A stretch of 13,787 nucleotides of DNA, taken from Rhodobacterales bacterium 34-62-10 (GTDB lineage Bacteria > Pseudomonadota > Alphaproteobacteria > Rhodobacterales > Rhodobacteraceae). Below the pieces are notes generated by a model. The model was not told the DNA's origin. It searched no databases and saw only the letters and a list, made by a program, of their open reading frames with translations. This document shows, piece after piece, positions 7,862 through 13,787 of this stretch (position 1 is its first letter; each line of letters starts with the position of its first letter). The stretch spans positions 1-13,787 of the forward strand of contig NCJR01000030.1 of the NCBI GenBank assembly GCA_002282555.1, in the 5' to 3' direction. A program made the translations under genes and the position numbers.

Positions 7862-8395
7862 TCAGCCCTCCAGCCGCGGCATCAGGAAATGCCCCGTCGC
7901 CTGCGCAAAGGCCCGCGCCCGGTTGTCCTGCCACGCCTCCACATGGACCGAGGCATAGCGCCGCCCCGACCGGTTCACCTTGGCCCGGGCATAGGCATCG
8001 CGCGGCAATCCGGTGCGCAGGTAATCTACCGTGAAATCGATCGTCTTGGGCAGGCGCGGCAGGTTCCCCGCCACAAGCGTCTGCGCATCGATCCGCCCGC
8101 TCTCGATCTCTTCCCACAGGCTCGCCCAGCTCAACCCGATGATCGCCGTCACCTCAAGGAACGCCGCCGTCACCCCGCCATGCAACGCGGGCAACAGCGG
8201 ATTACCGATCAGCTTGTCGTCAAAGGGCAGAATCGCCGTCAACTCATCGCCGCGCCGATCAAACTCGATCCCCAGAAACTGGATATAGGGCACCCCGTGC
8301 ACCAGCGCGCCCAAGGCCGCATCCCGGCGCTGCTTGATCACCTGCACAGGCTCGGGCCGCCCGCCGCGCGGCTTGACGAAAGATCCCTCGCTCAT
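7862..8395 (-). CDS. PaaI-family (hotdog fold) thioesterase, second of a pair
   Basis: Predicted acyl-CoA thioesterase of 177 residues, cytoplasmic. The hotdog signature is LPALHGGVTAAFLEVTAIIG (about 89-108), where HGG lies at the start of the central helix and the acidic Glu in FLEV is in the usual place for the catalytic acid of PaaI-like enzymes. The later strand IDFTVDYLRTGLPRD is typical of the family. A polar N-terminal extension of about 30 residues precedes the fold. Its ATG shares one base with the stop of the upstream thioesterase (TGATG), so translation is coupled and the two products may form a mixed assembly. The natural substrate is unknown. Confidence 0.87.
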   Translation of the reverse strand: MSEGSFVKPRGGRPEPVQVIKQRRDAALGALVHGVPYIQFLGIEFDRRGDELTAILPFDDKLIGNPLLPALHGGVTAAFLEVTAIIGLSWASLWEEIESGRIDAQTLVAGNLPRLPKTIDFTVDYLRTGLPRDAYARAKVNRSGRRYASVHVEAWQDNRARAFAQATGHFLMPRLEG

Positions 8396-8811
8396 CAGCC
8401 CGCCTCCACCGTGAAGGTGCCCGTGGCCGTGGCCACCGGGCGGTCGGTATCGTCATCCATGGCCGTGGCGCGCACAAAGGCGACCGAGCGTGTGACATGA
8501 TAACATTCCGCCCTTGTGCGGATCGCCTGCCCCGGCGTGGCCGCGCGCATGTAATCGATCCGCAACCCGATCGTCGCCGTGCCGCCCTTGGACGCGGGAT
8601 GGCACACCACCGACGCACCGCAGCACGTATCCAGCAGCGCCGACACCGCGCCGCCATGGATCACGCCGGTCTCCGGCGCCCCGATGAACCGCGCGTCATA
8701 GGGCATCGACATCTCGGCCACCCCCTCGCCCAGATGGTCGATGGTCATGGACAGCGCCCTTGCATGGGGGATCGCTTCGGTGAATTGCCGCGCCAGTTTG
8801 TCCCTGTCCAT
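8395..8811 (-). CDS. PaaI-family (hotdog fold) thioesterase, first of a pair
   Basis: Predicted acyl-CoA thioesterase of 138 residues from the preferred ATG at 8811, which has AAGGAG seven bases before it; the frame itself opens further upstream at 8850. The hotdog core shows GVIHGGAVSALLDTCCGASV, with HGG followed by the Asp of LLDT as the expected catalytic acid, and the RIDYMRAATPG strand. This is closer to the classic PaaI/YbgC-like length than its downstream partner. It is the first gene of the minus-strand run and stands right behind a promoter-like sequence; the divergent neighbour is a MerR regulator. Proximity to acyl-CoA dehydrogenases suggests acyl-CoA housekeeping, but the substrate is not predictable. 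Confidence 0.88.
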   Translation of the reverse strand: MDRDKLARQFTEAIPHARALSMTIDHLGEGVAEMSMPYDARFIGAPETGVIHGGAVSALLDTCCGASVVCHPASKGGTATIGLRIDYMRAATPGQAIRTRAECYHVTRSVAFVRATAMDDDTDRPVATATGTFTVEAG

Positions 8812-8836
8812 CGCCCTGCTCCTTCTGCCTGGCCGC

Positions 8837-8866
8837 ACTATGTCCCGCATCCCGCACCGCTGGCAA
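8837..8866 (-). promoter_or_regulatory. Candidate promoter for the thioesterase-DUF952-pyrD run
   Basis: On the minus strand TTGCCA (8866-8861) and CATAGT (8842-8837) are separated by 18 bases, a good fit to a housekeeping sigma factor promoter. Transcription would start near 8830, about 20 bases before the ATG at 8811 and just upstream of its AAGGAG. Confidence 0.55.
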
Positions 8867-8890
8867 GAGGACCACCCGCAAAGGCACCCG

Positions 8891-8919
8891 TTGCCCTTCC
8901 GTCACGTCTCGCTTAGCCT
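8891..8919 (+). promoter_or_regulatory. Weak candidate promoter for the first MerR gene
   Basis: TTGCCC (8891-8896) and TAGCCT (8914-8919) are 17 bases apart, upstream of the first MerR gene. The -10 match is poor and the predicted transcript would begin almost at the ribosome binding site. A GTCACGTC sequence in the spacer (8901-8908) resembles the half-sites found before the second MerR gene. Confidence 0.25.
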
Positions 8920-8939
8920 GCCTTCAAGGGAGCCCGACG

Positions 8940-9314
8940 ATGTCCGAACCACGCCTGTCCTTCAAGGAAATGTGCGCCAAGTATGACGTGACCCCACGCA
9001 CCTTGCGCTATTACGAGTATATCGAGTTGTTGCAGCCCGAACGCGACGGCCGCGCCCGTTTCTACGGGCCGCGCGAATGTGCCCGGATGACCCTGATCCT
9101 GCGCGGCCGCAAATTCGGCTATGCGCTGGAAGACATCCGCCAATGGCTGCTGATCTATGAAAAGGAAGGCACCCGCGCCCAGATGGAGGCATGGGTCAAG
9201 ATGGCCGACCGCCAGCTTGTGGAACTCGCCGAACAACGCGCCCAACTCGATGAGGCGATGGACGAGCTGCGCCGCCTGCGCGACGACACCGCCGACGCGC
9301 TCACGAAGTTCTAG
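8940..9314 (+). CDS. MerR-family transcriptional regulator, first paralogue
   Basis: Dimeric DNA-binding regulator of 124 residues. The winged helix-turn-helix covers about residues 6-75, with the MerR hallmarks [19 protein letters not shown] and the wing LRGRKFGYALEDIRQWL. The C-terminal part (about 80-120) is a long amphipathic dimerisation helix rich in Glu, Arg and Leu (QLVELAEQRAQLDEAMDELR). It has no C-terminal cysteine pair or metal loop, so it is not a metal sensor of the MerR/CueR kind and has no large ligand domain. GGGAG lies seven bases before the ATG. It is divergent from the thioesterases and precedes a second, clearly related MerR gene. Regulation of the downstream acyl-CoA dehydrogenases, in the manner of LiuR-type MerR proteins, is inferred from context. 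Confidence 0.9.
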   Translation: MSEPRLSFKEMCAKYDVTPRTLRYYEYIELLQPERDGRARFYGPRECARMTLILRGRKFGYALEDIRQWLLIYEKEGTRAQMEAWVKMADRQLVELAEQRAQLDEAMDELRRLRDDTADALTKF

Positions 9315-9345
9315 CAACAGCCCCCCGCAGCCATGGAATCACCCG

Positions 9346-9369
9346 CGCGCTGCCCGCTTGGGCAGGGCG
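9346..9369 (+). terminator. Possible hairpin after the first MerR gene
   Basis: CTGCCC (9350-9355) pairs with GGGCAG (9360-9365) over a GCTT loop. With one mismatch the stem extends to CGC (9346-9348) and GCG (9367-9369). No run of T follows, so intrinsic termination is doubtful; it may only slow transcription or protect the 3' end. Confidence 0.35.
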
Positions 9370-9440
9370 GCAAAACCCCTGCGCGCCACAGGTCCCCAAG
9401 CAAGGAAATTACCCCGATCACCGCTTGACCTTGGCTGATC

Positions 9441-9483
9441 TTACGTCAACCTGAAAGTGACGTGACGTAGCAGTTACGTCAAC
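9441..9483. promoter_or_regulatory. Cluster of ACGTCA half-sites, probable MerR operator
   Basis: TTACGTCAAC occurs twice in the same orientation (9441-9450 and 9474-9483), 33 bases apart, about three helical turns. Between them lie two inverted half-sites, TGACGTGA (9458-9465) and TGACGTAG (9463-9470). The last forms a perfect palindrome with the second direct copy: TGACGTA (9463-9469), five-base spacer, TACGTCA (9475-9481). The cluster is 71 bases before the second MerR gene. Palindromes of this size suit a MerR dimer, so autoregulation and control of the dehydrogenase operon are inferred. I could not place convincing -35 and -10 boxes around it. Confidence 0.65.
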
Positions 9484-9554
9484 CGCGTTCCCTGTTGTAA
9501 CGATGGCCACAAGCCCACAGGTAGCACGCAGATATGTGTTCCAGAGGTAATGTG

Positions 9555-9956
9555 ATGACCGACAAGACCATGACCATCCGCGAGATGTGCGACGCCTTCG
9601 ACGTGACGCCCCGCACCCTGCGCTTCTACGAGGCGAAAGAACTGATCTTCCCGATCCGCCAGGGTCAGAAGCGCCTGTTCACCAATTCCGACCGCGCCCG
9701 GCTCAAGCTGATCCTGCGCGGCAAGCGCTTTGGCTTCAGCCTCGAGGACATCCGCCAGCTTCTCGATCTGTACAAGATCGGCGACCAGCAGCAGACCCAG
9801 CTCGCCCGCACCTATGAACTGGCGCAAAAGCGTCTGGATGACCTGATCCGCCAGCGCGACGAGTTGAACGCCGCCATCGATGACCTGCGCGAGCAGATGA
9901 AATGGGGCGAGAAGATGATCGCCTCGATCAACCACGCCACACGCGCCGCCGAATAA
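9555..9956 (+). CDS. MerR-family transcriptional regulator, second paralogue
   Basis: Regulator of 133 residues, strongly similar to the upstream MerR. Both share VTPRTLR(Y/F)YE, LILRG(R/K)(K/R)FG and LEDIRQ(W/L)L at matching positions. The winged helix-turn-helix spans about residues 6-78, followed by a long coiled-coil helix ([20 protein letters not shown] and on) that forms the dimer. No metal-binding cysteines are seen. The ATG at 9555 is chosen because AGAGG lies seven bases upstream; the open frame extends to an ATG at 9534 without such a site. It ends 23 bases before the acyl-CoA dehydrogenase, so the two are almost certainly cotranscribed. Its likely operator is the half-site cluster upstream. 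An acyl-CoA effector is possible but not shown. Confidence 0.9.
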   Translation: MTDKTMTIREMCDAFDVTPRTLRFYEAKELIFPIRQGQKRLFTNSDRARLKLILRGKRFGFSLEDIRQLLDLYKIGDQQQTQLARTYELAQKRLDDLIRQRDELNAAIDDLREQMKWGEKMIASINHATRAAE

Positions 9957-9979
9957 CCCACCCCAAGGGAGAGATCACC

Positions 9980-11758
9980 ATGCCCAGCTACACCGCCCCC
10001 GTGAAAGACCTGCAATTCGTGCTGCATGACCTGCTCAAGGTGTCGCGCGCCGATATCCCCGGCTATGCCGAGCTTGAGGCAGATTTCACCGCCGCCGTGC
10101 TGGAAGAGGCGGGCAAACTGACCTCCGAAGTCCTCGCCCCCCTCAACGCCGTCGGCGATGTCGAAGGCTGCACACTCGAAAACGGCGTGGTCCGCACGCC
10201 CACCGGCTTCAAGGCGGCCTTCGATCAGGTCCGCGCAGGCGGCTGGACCGGACTCGACATGCCCGAACAATATGGCGGCCAGGGCATGCCCTATGTGATG
10301 GGCACCGCGGTGGGCGAGATGTTCTCGGCCTCCAACATGGCCTTCACCATGTATCAGGGCCTGACCCATGGCGCGGCATCGGCGATCCTCGCCCACGGCT
10401 CGGACGCGCAGAAGGACAAATACCTGCCACGCATGGTCTCTTGCGACTGGACCGGCACCATGAACTTGACCGAGCCGCATTGCGGCACGGATCTGGGCCT
10501 GATGCGCACCAAGGCCGTGCCGCAGGACGATGGCACCTACAAGATCAGCGGCCAGAAGATCTTCATCTCGGCGGGCGATCACGACATGGCCGAGAACATC
10601 ATCCATCTGGTGCTGGCCAAAATCCCCGGCGGCCCCGACGGGATCAAGGGCGTATCGCTCTTCATCGTTCCCAAAATACTCGTGAATGACGACGGCAGCC
10701 TGGGCGCGCGCAATGGCGTCTCGGTCGGCAAGATCGAAGAAAAGATGGGCATCCACGGCAACGCCACCTGCGTCATGAACTATGACGAGGCGACCGGCTA
10801 CCTGCTGGGCGAGGCGCATAAAGGCATGCGCGCCATGTTCACCATGATGAACGAAGCCCGCATCGGCGTCGGCATGCAGGGCATGGCGCAGGCGGACGTC
10901 GCCTTCCAGAACGCGCTGGCCTATGCCAAGGACCGGCTGCAGGGCCGCGACGTGACCGGCGTCAAGAACCCCGACGGTCCCGCCGATCCGCTGATCGTGC
11001 ACCCCGATATCCGCCGCGCGCTGATGGACCAGAAAAGCTTTGTCGAAGGGGCGCGCGCCTTCATGCTCTGGGGGGCCGCCCTGATCGACCGCGCGCATCG
11101 CAACAACGATGCCGCCGCCGACGGGTTGATCTCGCTGATGACCCCCGTGATCAAGGGGTTCCTCACCGATGAAGGCTATGACATGACGGTCAAGGCCCAG
11201 CAGGTCTACGGCGGCCACGGCTATATCGAGGAATGGGGCATGTCGCAGTATACCCGCGACGCCCGCATCGCCATGATCTATGAGGGCGCAAACGGCGTGC
11301 AGGCGCTTGACCTCGTGGGCCGCAAACTGGCGCAGGACGGCGGCAAACACGCCATGGCCTTCTTCGAACTGGTGAAAACCTTCATCAAGGAGAATGAGGG
11401 GAACGACACGCTGAAGGCCGATTTCCTCGACCCGCTGAAAGCCGCCTCCAAGGACCTGCAGACCGCGATGATGTATTTCATGCAGAACGGCATGAAAAAC
11501 CCCAACAACGCGCTGTCCGGGTCTTATGACTTCATGCACCTGTTCGGCCATGTCTGCCTTGGCCTGATGTGGGCGCAAATGGCGAAAGCCGCGGATGAGG
11601 CATTGCAGGCGGGCACAGAAGACGTCACCTTCTATCAGACAAAACTGGCCACCGGCCGCTACTACATGGCCCGCCGCCTGCCCGCGACCGCCCTGCATCT
11701 GGCGCGGATCAACACAGGCGCGGCAACCGTGATGGCGCTGGAGGCTGCCAATTTCTGA
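9980..11758 (+). CDS. Acyl-CoA dehydrogenase, 592-residue FadE5/DmdC-type
   Basis: FAD enzyme introducing a trans-2 double bond into an acyl-CoA. Beyond the usual ACAD core it has a short N-terminal family extension ([18 protein letters not shown], residues 4-21) and a C-terminal helical extension (about 465-592). The FAD/substrate motif [13 protein letters not shown] is at 161-173. The second signature, [20 protein letters not shown] (411-430), leads into IYEGANGVQ, where E435 is the expected catalytic base. This layout is shared by mycobacterial FadE5 and by roseobacter DmdC (methylmercaptopropionyl-CoA dehydrogenase); sequence alone does not decide between fatty acyl-CoA and the sulfur substrate. 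An AAGGGAG site precedes ATG 9980. Bases 10661-10681 match the intergenic repeat found elsewhere. Confidence 0.95.
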   Translation: MPSYTAPVKDLQFVLHDLLKVSRADIPGYAELEADFTAAVLEEAGKLTSEVLAPLNAVGDVEGCTLENGVVRTPTGFKAAFDQVRAGGWTGLDMPEQYGGQGMPYVMGTAVGEMFSASNMAFTMYQGLTHGAASAILAHGSDAQKDKYLPRMVSCDWTGTMNLTEPHCGTDLGLMRTKAVPQDDGTYKISGQKIFISAGDHDMAENIIHLVLAKIPGGPDGIKGVSLFIVPKILVNDDGSLGARNGVSVGKIEEKMGIHGNATCVMNYDEATGYLLGEAHKGMRAMFTMMNEARIGVGMQGMAQADVAFQNALAYAKDRLQGRDVTGVKNPDGPADPLIVHPDIRRALMDQKSFVEGARAFMLWGAALIDRAHRNNDAAADGLISLMTPVIKGFLTDEGYDMTVKAQQVYGGHGYIEEWGMSQYTRDARIAMIYEGANGVQALDLVGRKLAQDGGKHAMAFFELVKTFIKENEGNDTLKADFLDPLKAASKDLQTAMMYFMQNGMKNPNNALSGSYDFMHLFGHVCLGLMWAQMAKAADEALQAGTEDVTFYQTKLATGRYYMARRLPATALHLARINTGAATVMALEAANF

Positions 11759-11766
11759 CACGCTGC

Positions 11767-11787
11767 GGGCGGGGCCACCCCCCGCCC
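11767..11787 (+). terminator. GC-rich hairpin between the long dehydrogenase and the 70-residue gene
   Basis: GGGCGGGG (11767-11774) pairs perfectly with CCCCGCCC (11780-11787) over a five-base loop, nine bases after the dehydrogenase stop. There is no T-run, so it is more likely a partial terminator or an mRNA end-stabiliser that lowers expression of the genes behind it. Confidence 0.45.
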
Positions 11788-11807
11788 CAACGCCCAAGGA
11801 CGCCGCG

Positions 11808-12020
11808 ATGCCCAAACGCTTCCGCCTGACCCGCCGCTTCCCCGTCGCCATGACCGAAGACGGCTACCGCAGGCTCAAGAAACTCGCATCAGAGGCAGGT
11901 CTGGATGAGGGCGAGGCGCTGTCCTTCCTGTTCGAGAACTTCGACAGCGTCATCAACGAGGATACGTTCGCGCACCGCCTGCGCCTGTTCAACGCGGAAC
12001 TCGACGCGCGAAAACGCTAA
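11808..12020 (+). CDS. Small uncharacterised protein of 70 residues
   Basis: I do not recognise a named family. The product is very basic at its start ([20 protein letters not shown]), followed by a predicted helix ([18 protein letters not shown]) and a second helix ending [11 protein letters not shown] short strand then two helices is reminiscent of ribbon-helix-helix DNA-binding proteins, but the match is only in outline. It has no membrane segment, signal peptide or cysteines. AAGGA lies about eight bases before the ATG. Codon use is like that of its neighbours, and it fits between two acyl-CoA dehydrogenase genes with short gaps (49 and 29 bases), which supports it being real and part of the operon. 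Confidence 0.65.
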   Translation: MPKRFRLTRRFPVAMTEDGYRRLKKLASEAGLDEGEALSFLFENFDSVINEDTFAHRLRLFNAELDARKR

Positions 12021-12049
12021 GATACGACCAAACGGGGGAGGAGACCCGC

Positions 12050-13207
12050 ATGACATCCGCCTGGATGACCGAAGAACACCAGATGCTGTCAGACATGACA
12101 GCCAAGTTCATCACCGACGAATGGTCCCCGCATTTCGAGCGCTGGCGCAATCAGGGCCAGATGGACCCCTCGATCTGGCAACAGGCGGGCGCGCTCGGCC
12201 TGCTCTGCCCCTCGATCCCCGAAGAATGGGGCGGCCATGGCGGTGATTTCGGCCACGAGGCCGCGATCCTCATTGAGGCCAGCCGCGCCAACCTCGCCAG
12301 TTGGGGCGTGGGCATCCATTCCGGCATCGTCGCGCATTACATCCTTGCCTATGGCACGGACGATCAGAAACGCCGCTGGCTGCCCAAGCTGACCAGCGGC
12401 GAACTGGTCGGCGCGCTGGCCATGACCGAGCCGTCGACCGGGTCCGACGTGCAGGCGATCAAGACCAAGGCGATCAAGGATGGCAACACATACCGCCTGT
12501 CGGGTCAGAAAACCTTCATCACCAACGGCCAGCACGCCACGCTGATCATCGTCGCCGCCAAGACCGACCCCAGCGCCCGCGCCAAGGGCGTCTCGCTGAT
12601 GGTCTTGGAAACCGAAGGGGCCGCAGGCTTCAAACGTGGCCGCAACCTCGACAAGATCGGCATGAAAGCCTCGGACACCTCCGAGCTGTTCTTCGACAAT
12701 GTCGCCATCCCGCCCGAAAACCTGCTGGGCGGCGAAGAAGGCCGCGGGTTTGCCCAGTTGATGAGCCAGCTTCCGCAGGAACGCCTGATCATCGCCTGCG
12801 GTGCCATCGGCGCCATGGAAGGGGCGGTGGCGCGCACCATCCAGTATTGCCGCGAACGCGAAGCCTTTGGCGGGCCGCTCACGCAATTCCAGAATACCCG
12901 CTTCAAACTGGCCGAATGCCTGACCCGTACGAAAGTCGCCCGCGCCTTCCTTGACGAATGCATGGTCGAACACCTGCGCGGCGAACTGACCGTCGAAAAG
13001 GCGGCCATGGCAAAATACTGGATCACCGACACCCAGAATCAGGTATTGGATGATTGCCTGCAACTGCATGGCGGCTATGGATTCATGCAGGAATATGCCG
13101 TCGCCGAAATGTGGACCGACGCCCGCGTCCAGCGCATCTATGGGGGCACCAACGAGATCATGAAGGAACTGATCGCGCGCAGTTTCATCGACAAGAAATC
13201 CGCGTGA
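12050..13207 (+). CDS. Acyl-CoA dehydrogenase, LCAD type
   Basis: FAD enzyme of beta-oxidation, 385 residues, the standard ACAD length: N-terminal helical domain (about 1-120), beta domain beginning with [11 protein letters not shown] (124-134) and C-terminal helical domain. At the position of the medium-chain enzyme's catalytic Glu it has Gly (G365, in [16 protein letters not shown]). The base is instead expected at E244 in [10 protein letters not shown], as in human long-chain acyl-CoA dehydrogenase, whose C-terminal sequence it closely resembles. The second signature [20 protein letters not shown] is intact. Substrates are probably long or branched acyl-CoAs; isovaleryl-CoA dehydrogenase, which uses the same Glu position, is a weaker alternative. 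A strong GGAGGAG precedes the ATG by six bases. It is third behind the MerR gene in the probable operon. Confidence 0.95.
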   Translation: MTSAWMTEEHQMLSDMTAKFITDEWSPHFERWRNQGQMDPSIWQQAGALGLLCPSIPEEWGGHGGDFGHEAAILIEASRANLASWGVGIHSGIVAHYILAYGTDDQKRRWLPKLTSGELVGALAMTEPSTGSDVQAIKTKAIKDGNTYRLSGQKTFITNGQHATLIIVAAKTDPSARAKGVSLMVLETEGAAGFKRGRNLDKIGMKASDTSELFFDNVAIPPENLLGGEEGRGFAQLMSQLPQERLIIACGAIGAMEGAVARTIQYCREREAFGGPLTQFQNTRFKLAECLTRTKVARAFLDECMVEHLRGELTVEKAAMAKYWITDTQNQVLDDCLQLHGGYGFMQEYAVAEMWTDARVQRIYGGTNEIMKELIARSFIDKKSA

Positions 13208-13228
13208 CGGCCCGCAAGACGACAGGAC

Positions 13229-13304
13229 AGGAGCCTCCGGCGGGGATATTTTGCGCAAGAAGAAACCCCGCGCGCCCCTGCCCTTCATCGTTCGGACAAT
13301 ACTC
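13229..13304. repeat. Two facing copies of the Rhodobacterales-type intergenic element
   Basis: After the LCAD-type gene stop, GGAGCCTCCGGCGGGGATAT and the following TTTGCGCAAGAAGAAA (about 13229-13265) form one copy. CTTCATCGTTCGGAC and AATACTC (13283-13304) form another in opposite orientation. Related sequences occur at 70-85, at 6332-6352 (complement) and at 10661-10681. Elements with CCTCCGGCGGG next to a TATTT core are familiar to me from intergenic DNA of this order; their function is not established as far as I know. Confidence 0.55.
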
Positions 13305-13313
13305 TGCGGGGGT

Positions 13314-13334
13314 GCGGGGGTGCAAAACCCCCGC
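13314..13334 (+). terminator. G-rich hairpin upstream of the glutathione S-transferase gene
   Basis: GCGGGGGT (13314-13321) pairs perfectly with ACCCCCGC (13327-13334) over a five-base loop. The 5' arm is the second of two tandem TGCGGGGG octamers (13305-13312 and 13313-13320), so alternative pairing is possible. No T-run follows. It lies 27 bases before the next ATG and could separate or attenuate the transferase gene relative to the dehydrogenase operon. Confidence 0.5.
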
Positions 13335-13361
13335 CTTGCACCGCTTCAACAGGAGAGCGAC

Positions 13362-13787
13362 ATGACCATCAAACTTTATTGCTTCGGCGAAAGCGGCAAT
13401 GCTTACAAGGCGGCGCTGACATTGGAACTTTCGGGGCTGGAGTGGGAGCCGGTCTTTGTCGATTTCTTCAACGGCGGCACCCGCACGCCGGAATTCCGCG
13501 CGATCAATTCGATGGGCGAAGTGCCCGTCATGGTGGATGGCGATCTGACCCTGTCGCAATCGGGCGCCATTCAGGATTACATCAGCACCAAGGGCGGCAA
13601 ACTGGGCGGGCGCAGCGCGAACGAGCGGCGCGAGATCATGCGCTGGGTCCTCTGGGACAACCACAAACTGTCGTCGCAGGCAGGCATGACCCGCTTCCTG
13701 ATGAATTTCCTGCCCGAGGACAAACGCCCCGCCGAAGTCATCGCCTTCACCCAAGGCCGCCTGAAAGCCGCCTACAAGGTGCTGAAT
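13362..13787 (+). CDS. Glutathione S-transferase, N-terminal part (runs off the window)
   Basis: The first 142 residues of a cytosolic GST-like protein; the frame is open to the last base. The thioredoxin-fold domain begins MTIKLYCFGESGNAYKAALT, in which a Ser in the GESGN turn may activate glutathione. The conserved GEVPVMVDGDLTLSQSGAI (about 52-70) carries the cis-Pro and the Ser/Gln pair that bind the glutathione gamma-glutamyl group. The helical C-terminal domain starts near residue 85 (ERREIMRWVLWDNHKLSSQA). AGGAG is six bases before the ATG. It follows the LCAD-type gene after 154 bases of repeat and hairpin, so it may be a separate transcription unit. Its substrate is unknown; detoxification or glutathione-dependent isomerisation are both possible. 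Confidence 0.88.
   Translation, partial: MTIKLYCFGESGNAYKAALTLELSGLEWEPVFVDFFNGGTRTPEFRAINSMGEVPVMVDGDLTLSQSGAIQDYISTKGGKLGGRSANERREIMRWVLWDNHKLSSQAGMTRFLMNFLPEDKRPAEVIAFTQGRLKAAYKVLN

Noticed and set aside
6590..8500. A 636-codon plus-strand open frame opposite pyrD, DUF952 and a thioesterase
   Set aside because: It spans three well-supported minus-strand genes, and its Pro/Arg/Ser/Ala-rich translation is typical of GC-rich shadow frames.
8812..8939. A shared palindromic operator between the divergent thioesterase and MerR genes
   Set aside because: Only one partial GTCACGTC half-site is visible, without an inverted partner.
9425..9540. A standard promoter for the second MerR gene (TTGACC, TTGGCT and TTGTAA were considered as -35 boxes)
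   Set aside because: None has a believable -10 box at 16-20 bases, so I report only the half-site cluster.
9812..11851. A 679-codon minus-strand open frame opposite the long acyl-CoA dehydrogenase
   Set aside because: Same His/Gln/Arg-rich antisense composition, with no ribosome binding site or domain; it overlaps two well-supported plus-strand genes.
1..13787. CRISPR array, transposon ends, tRNA-linked integration site, toxin-antitoxin or defence genes
   Set aside because: No regularly spaced repeats, transposase motifs, tRNA-like sequence or nuclease/defence domains were seen on either strand.

Overview
The window comes from a GC-rich chromosome (roughly two thirds G+C by eye), most likely a member of the Rhodobacterales (Roseobacter/Rhodobacter group, Alphaproteobacteria). 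The reasons are the codon choice, the DUF952-pyrD gene pair, the MerR-linked long acyl-CoA dehydrogenase with its N- and C-terminal extension domains, and several copies of a CGTTCCCAAAATACTC-like sequence next to stop codons, a kind of element I associate with this order. The assignment is inference; no rRNA or tRNA gene is present.

Region 1 (about 1-6390) is an efflux locus. On the minus strand lie a TetR-family repressor gene and, behind it, an MFS transporter of the DHA1 type. Divergent from tetR, on the plus strand, are the periplasmic adaptor and the inner-membrane pump of an RND (HAE1) efflux system, overlapping by ATGA. A palindrome at 1974-1997 sits inside promoter-like boxes facing both ways and is the obvious TetR operator. 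One repressor therefore probably controls two different classes of pump. No outer-membrane channel gene is present. A strong hairpin at 6357-6388 separates this locus from the convergent pyrD.

Region 2 (6400-8811, minus strand) is a compact four-gene run: two hotdog-fold PaaI-type thioesterases coupled by TGATG, a DUF952 protein, and class 2 dihydroorotate dehydrogenase (pyrD), which overlaps the DUF952 gene by ATGA. A good sigma-70-like promoter lies at 8837-8866.

Region 3 (8940 to the right edge, plus strand) is an acyl-CoA metabolism locus. Two paralogous MerR-type regulators are separated by a 240-base gap holding a cluster of TTACGTCA half-sites. Behind the second regulator come a 592-residue acyl-CoA dehydrogenase of the FadE5/DmdC type, a 70-residue uncharacterised protein, an LCAD-type acyl-CoA dehydrogenase, and the beginning of a glutathione S-transferase that runs off the window. 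The second MerR and both dehydrogenases look like one operon for oxidising a fatty or branched acyl-CoA (or, less likely, a methylmercapto-acyl-CoA).

I see no CRISPR array, transposase, prophage, toxin-antitoxin or defence genes, and no convincing wholly new system. The points most worth following are the operator and start-codon puzzle at tetR, the half-site cluster between the two MerR genes, the copy of the intergenic repeat that lies inside a coding sequence, and the odd 70 bases at the left edge.
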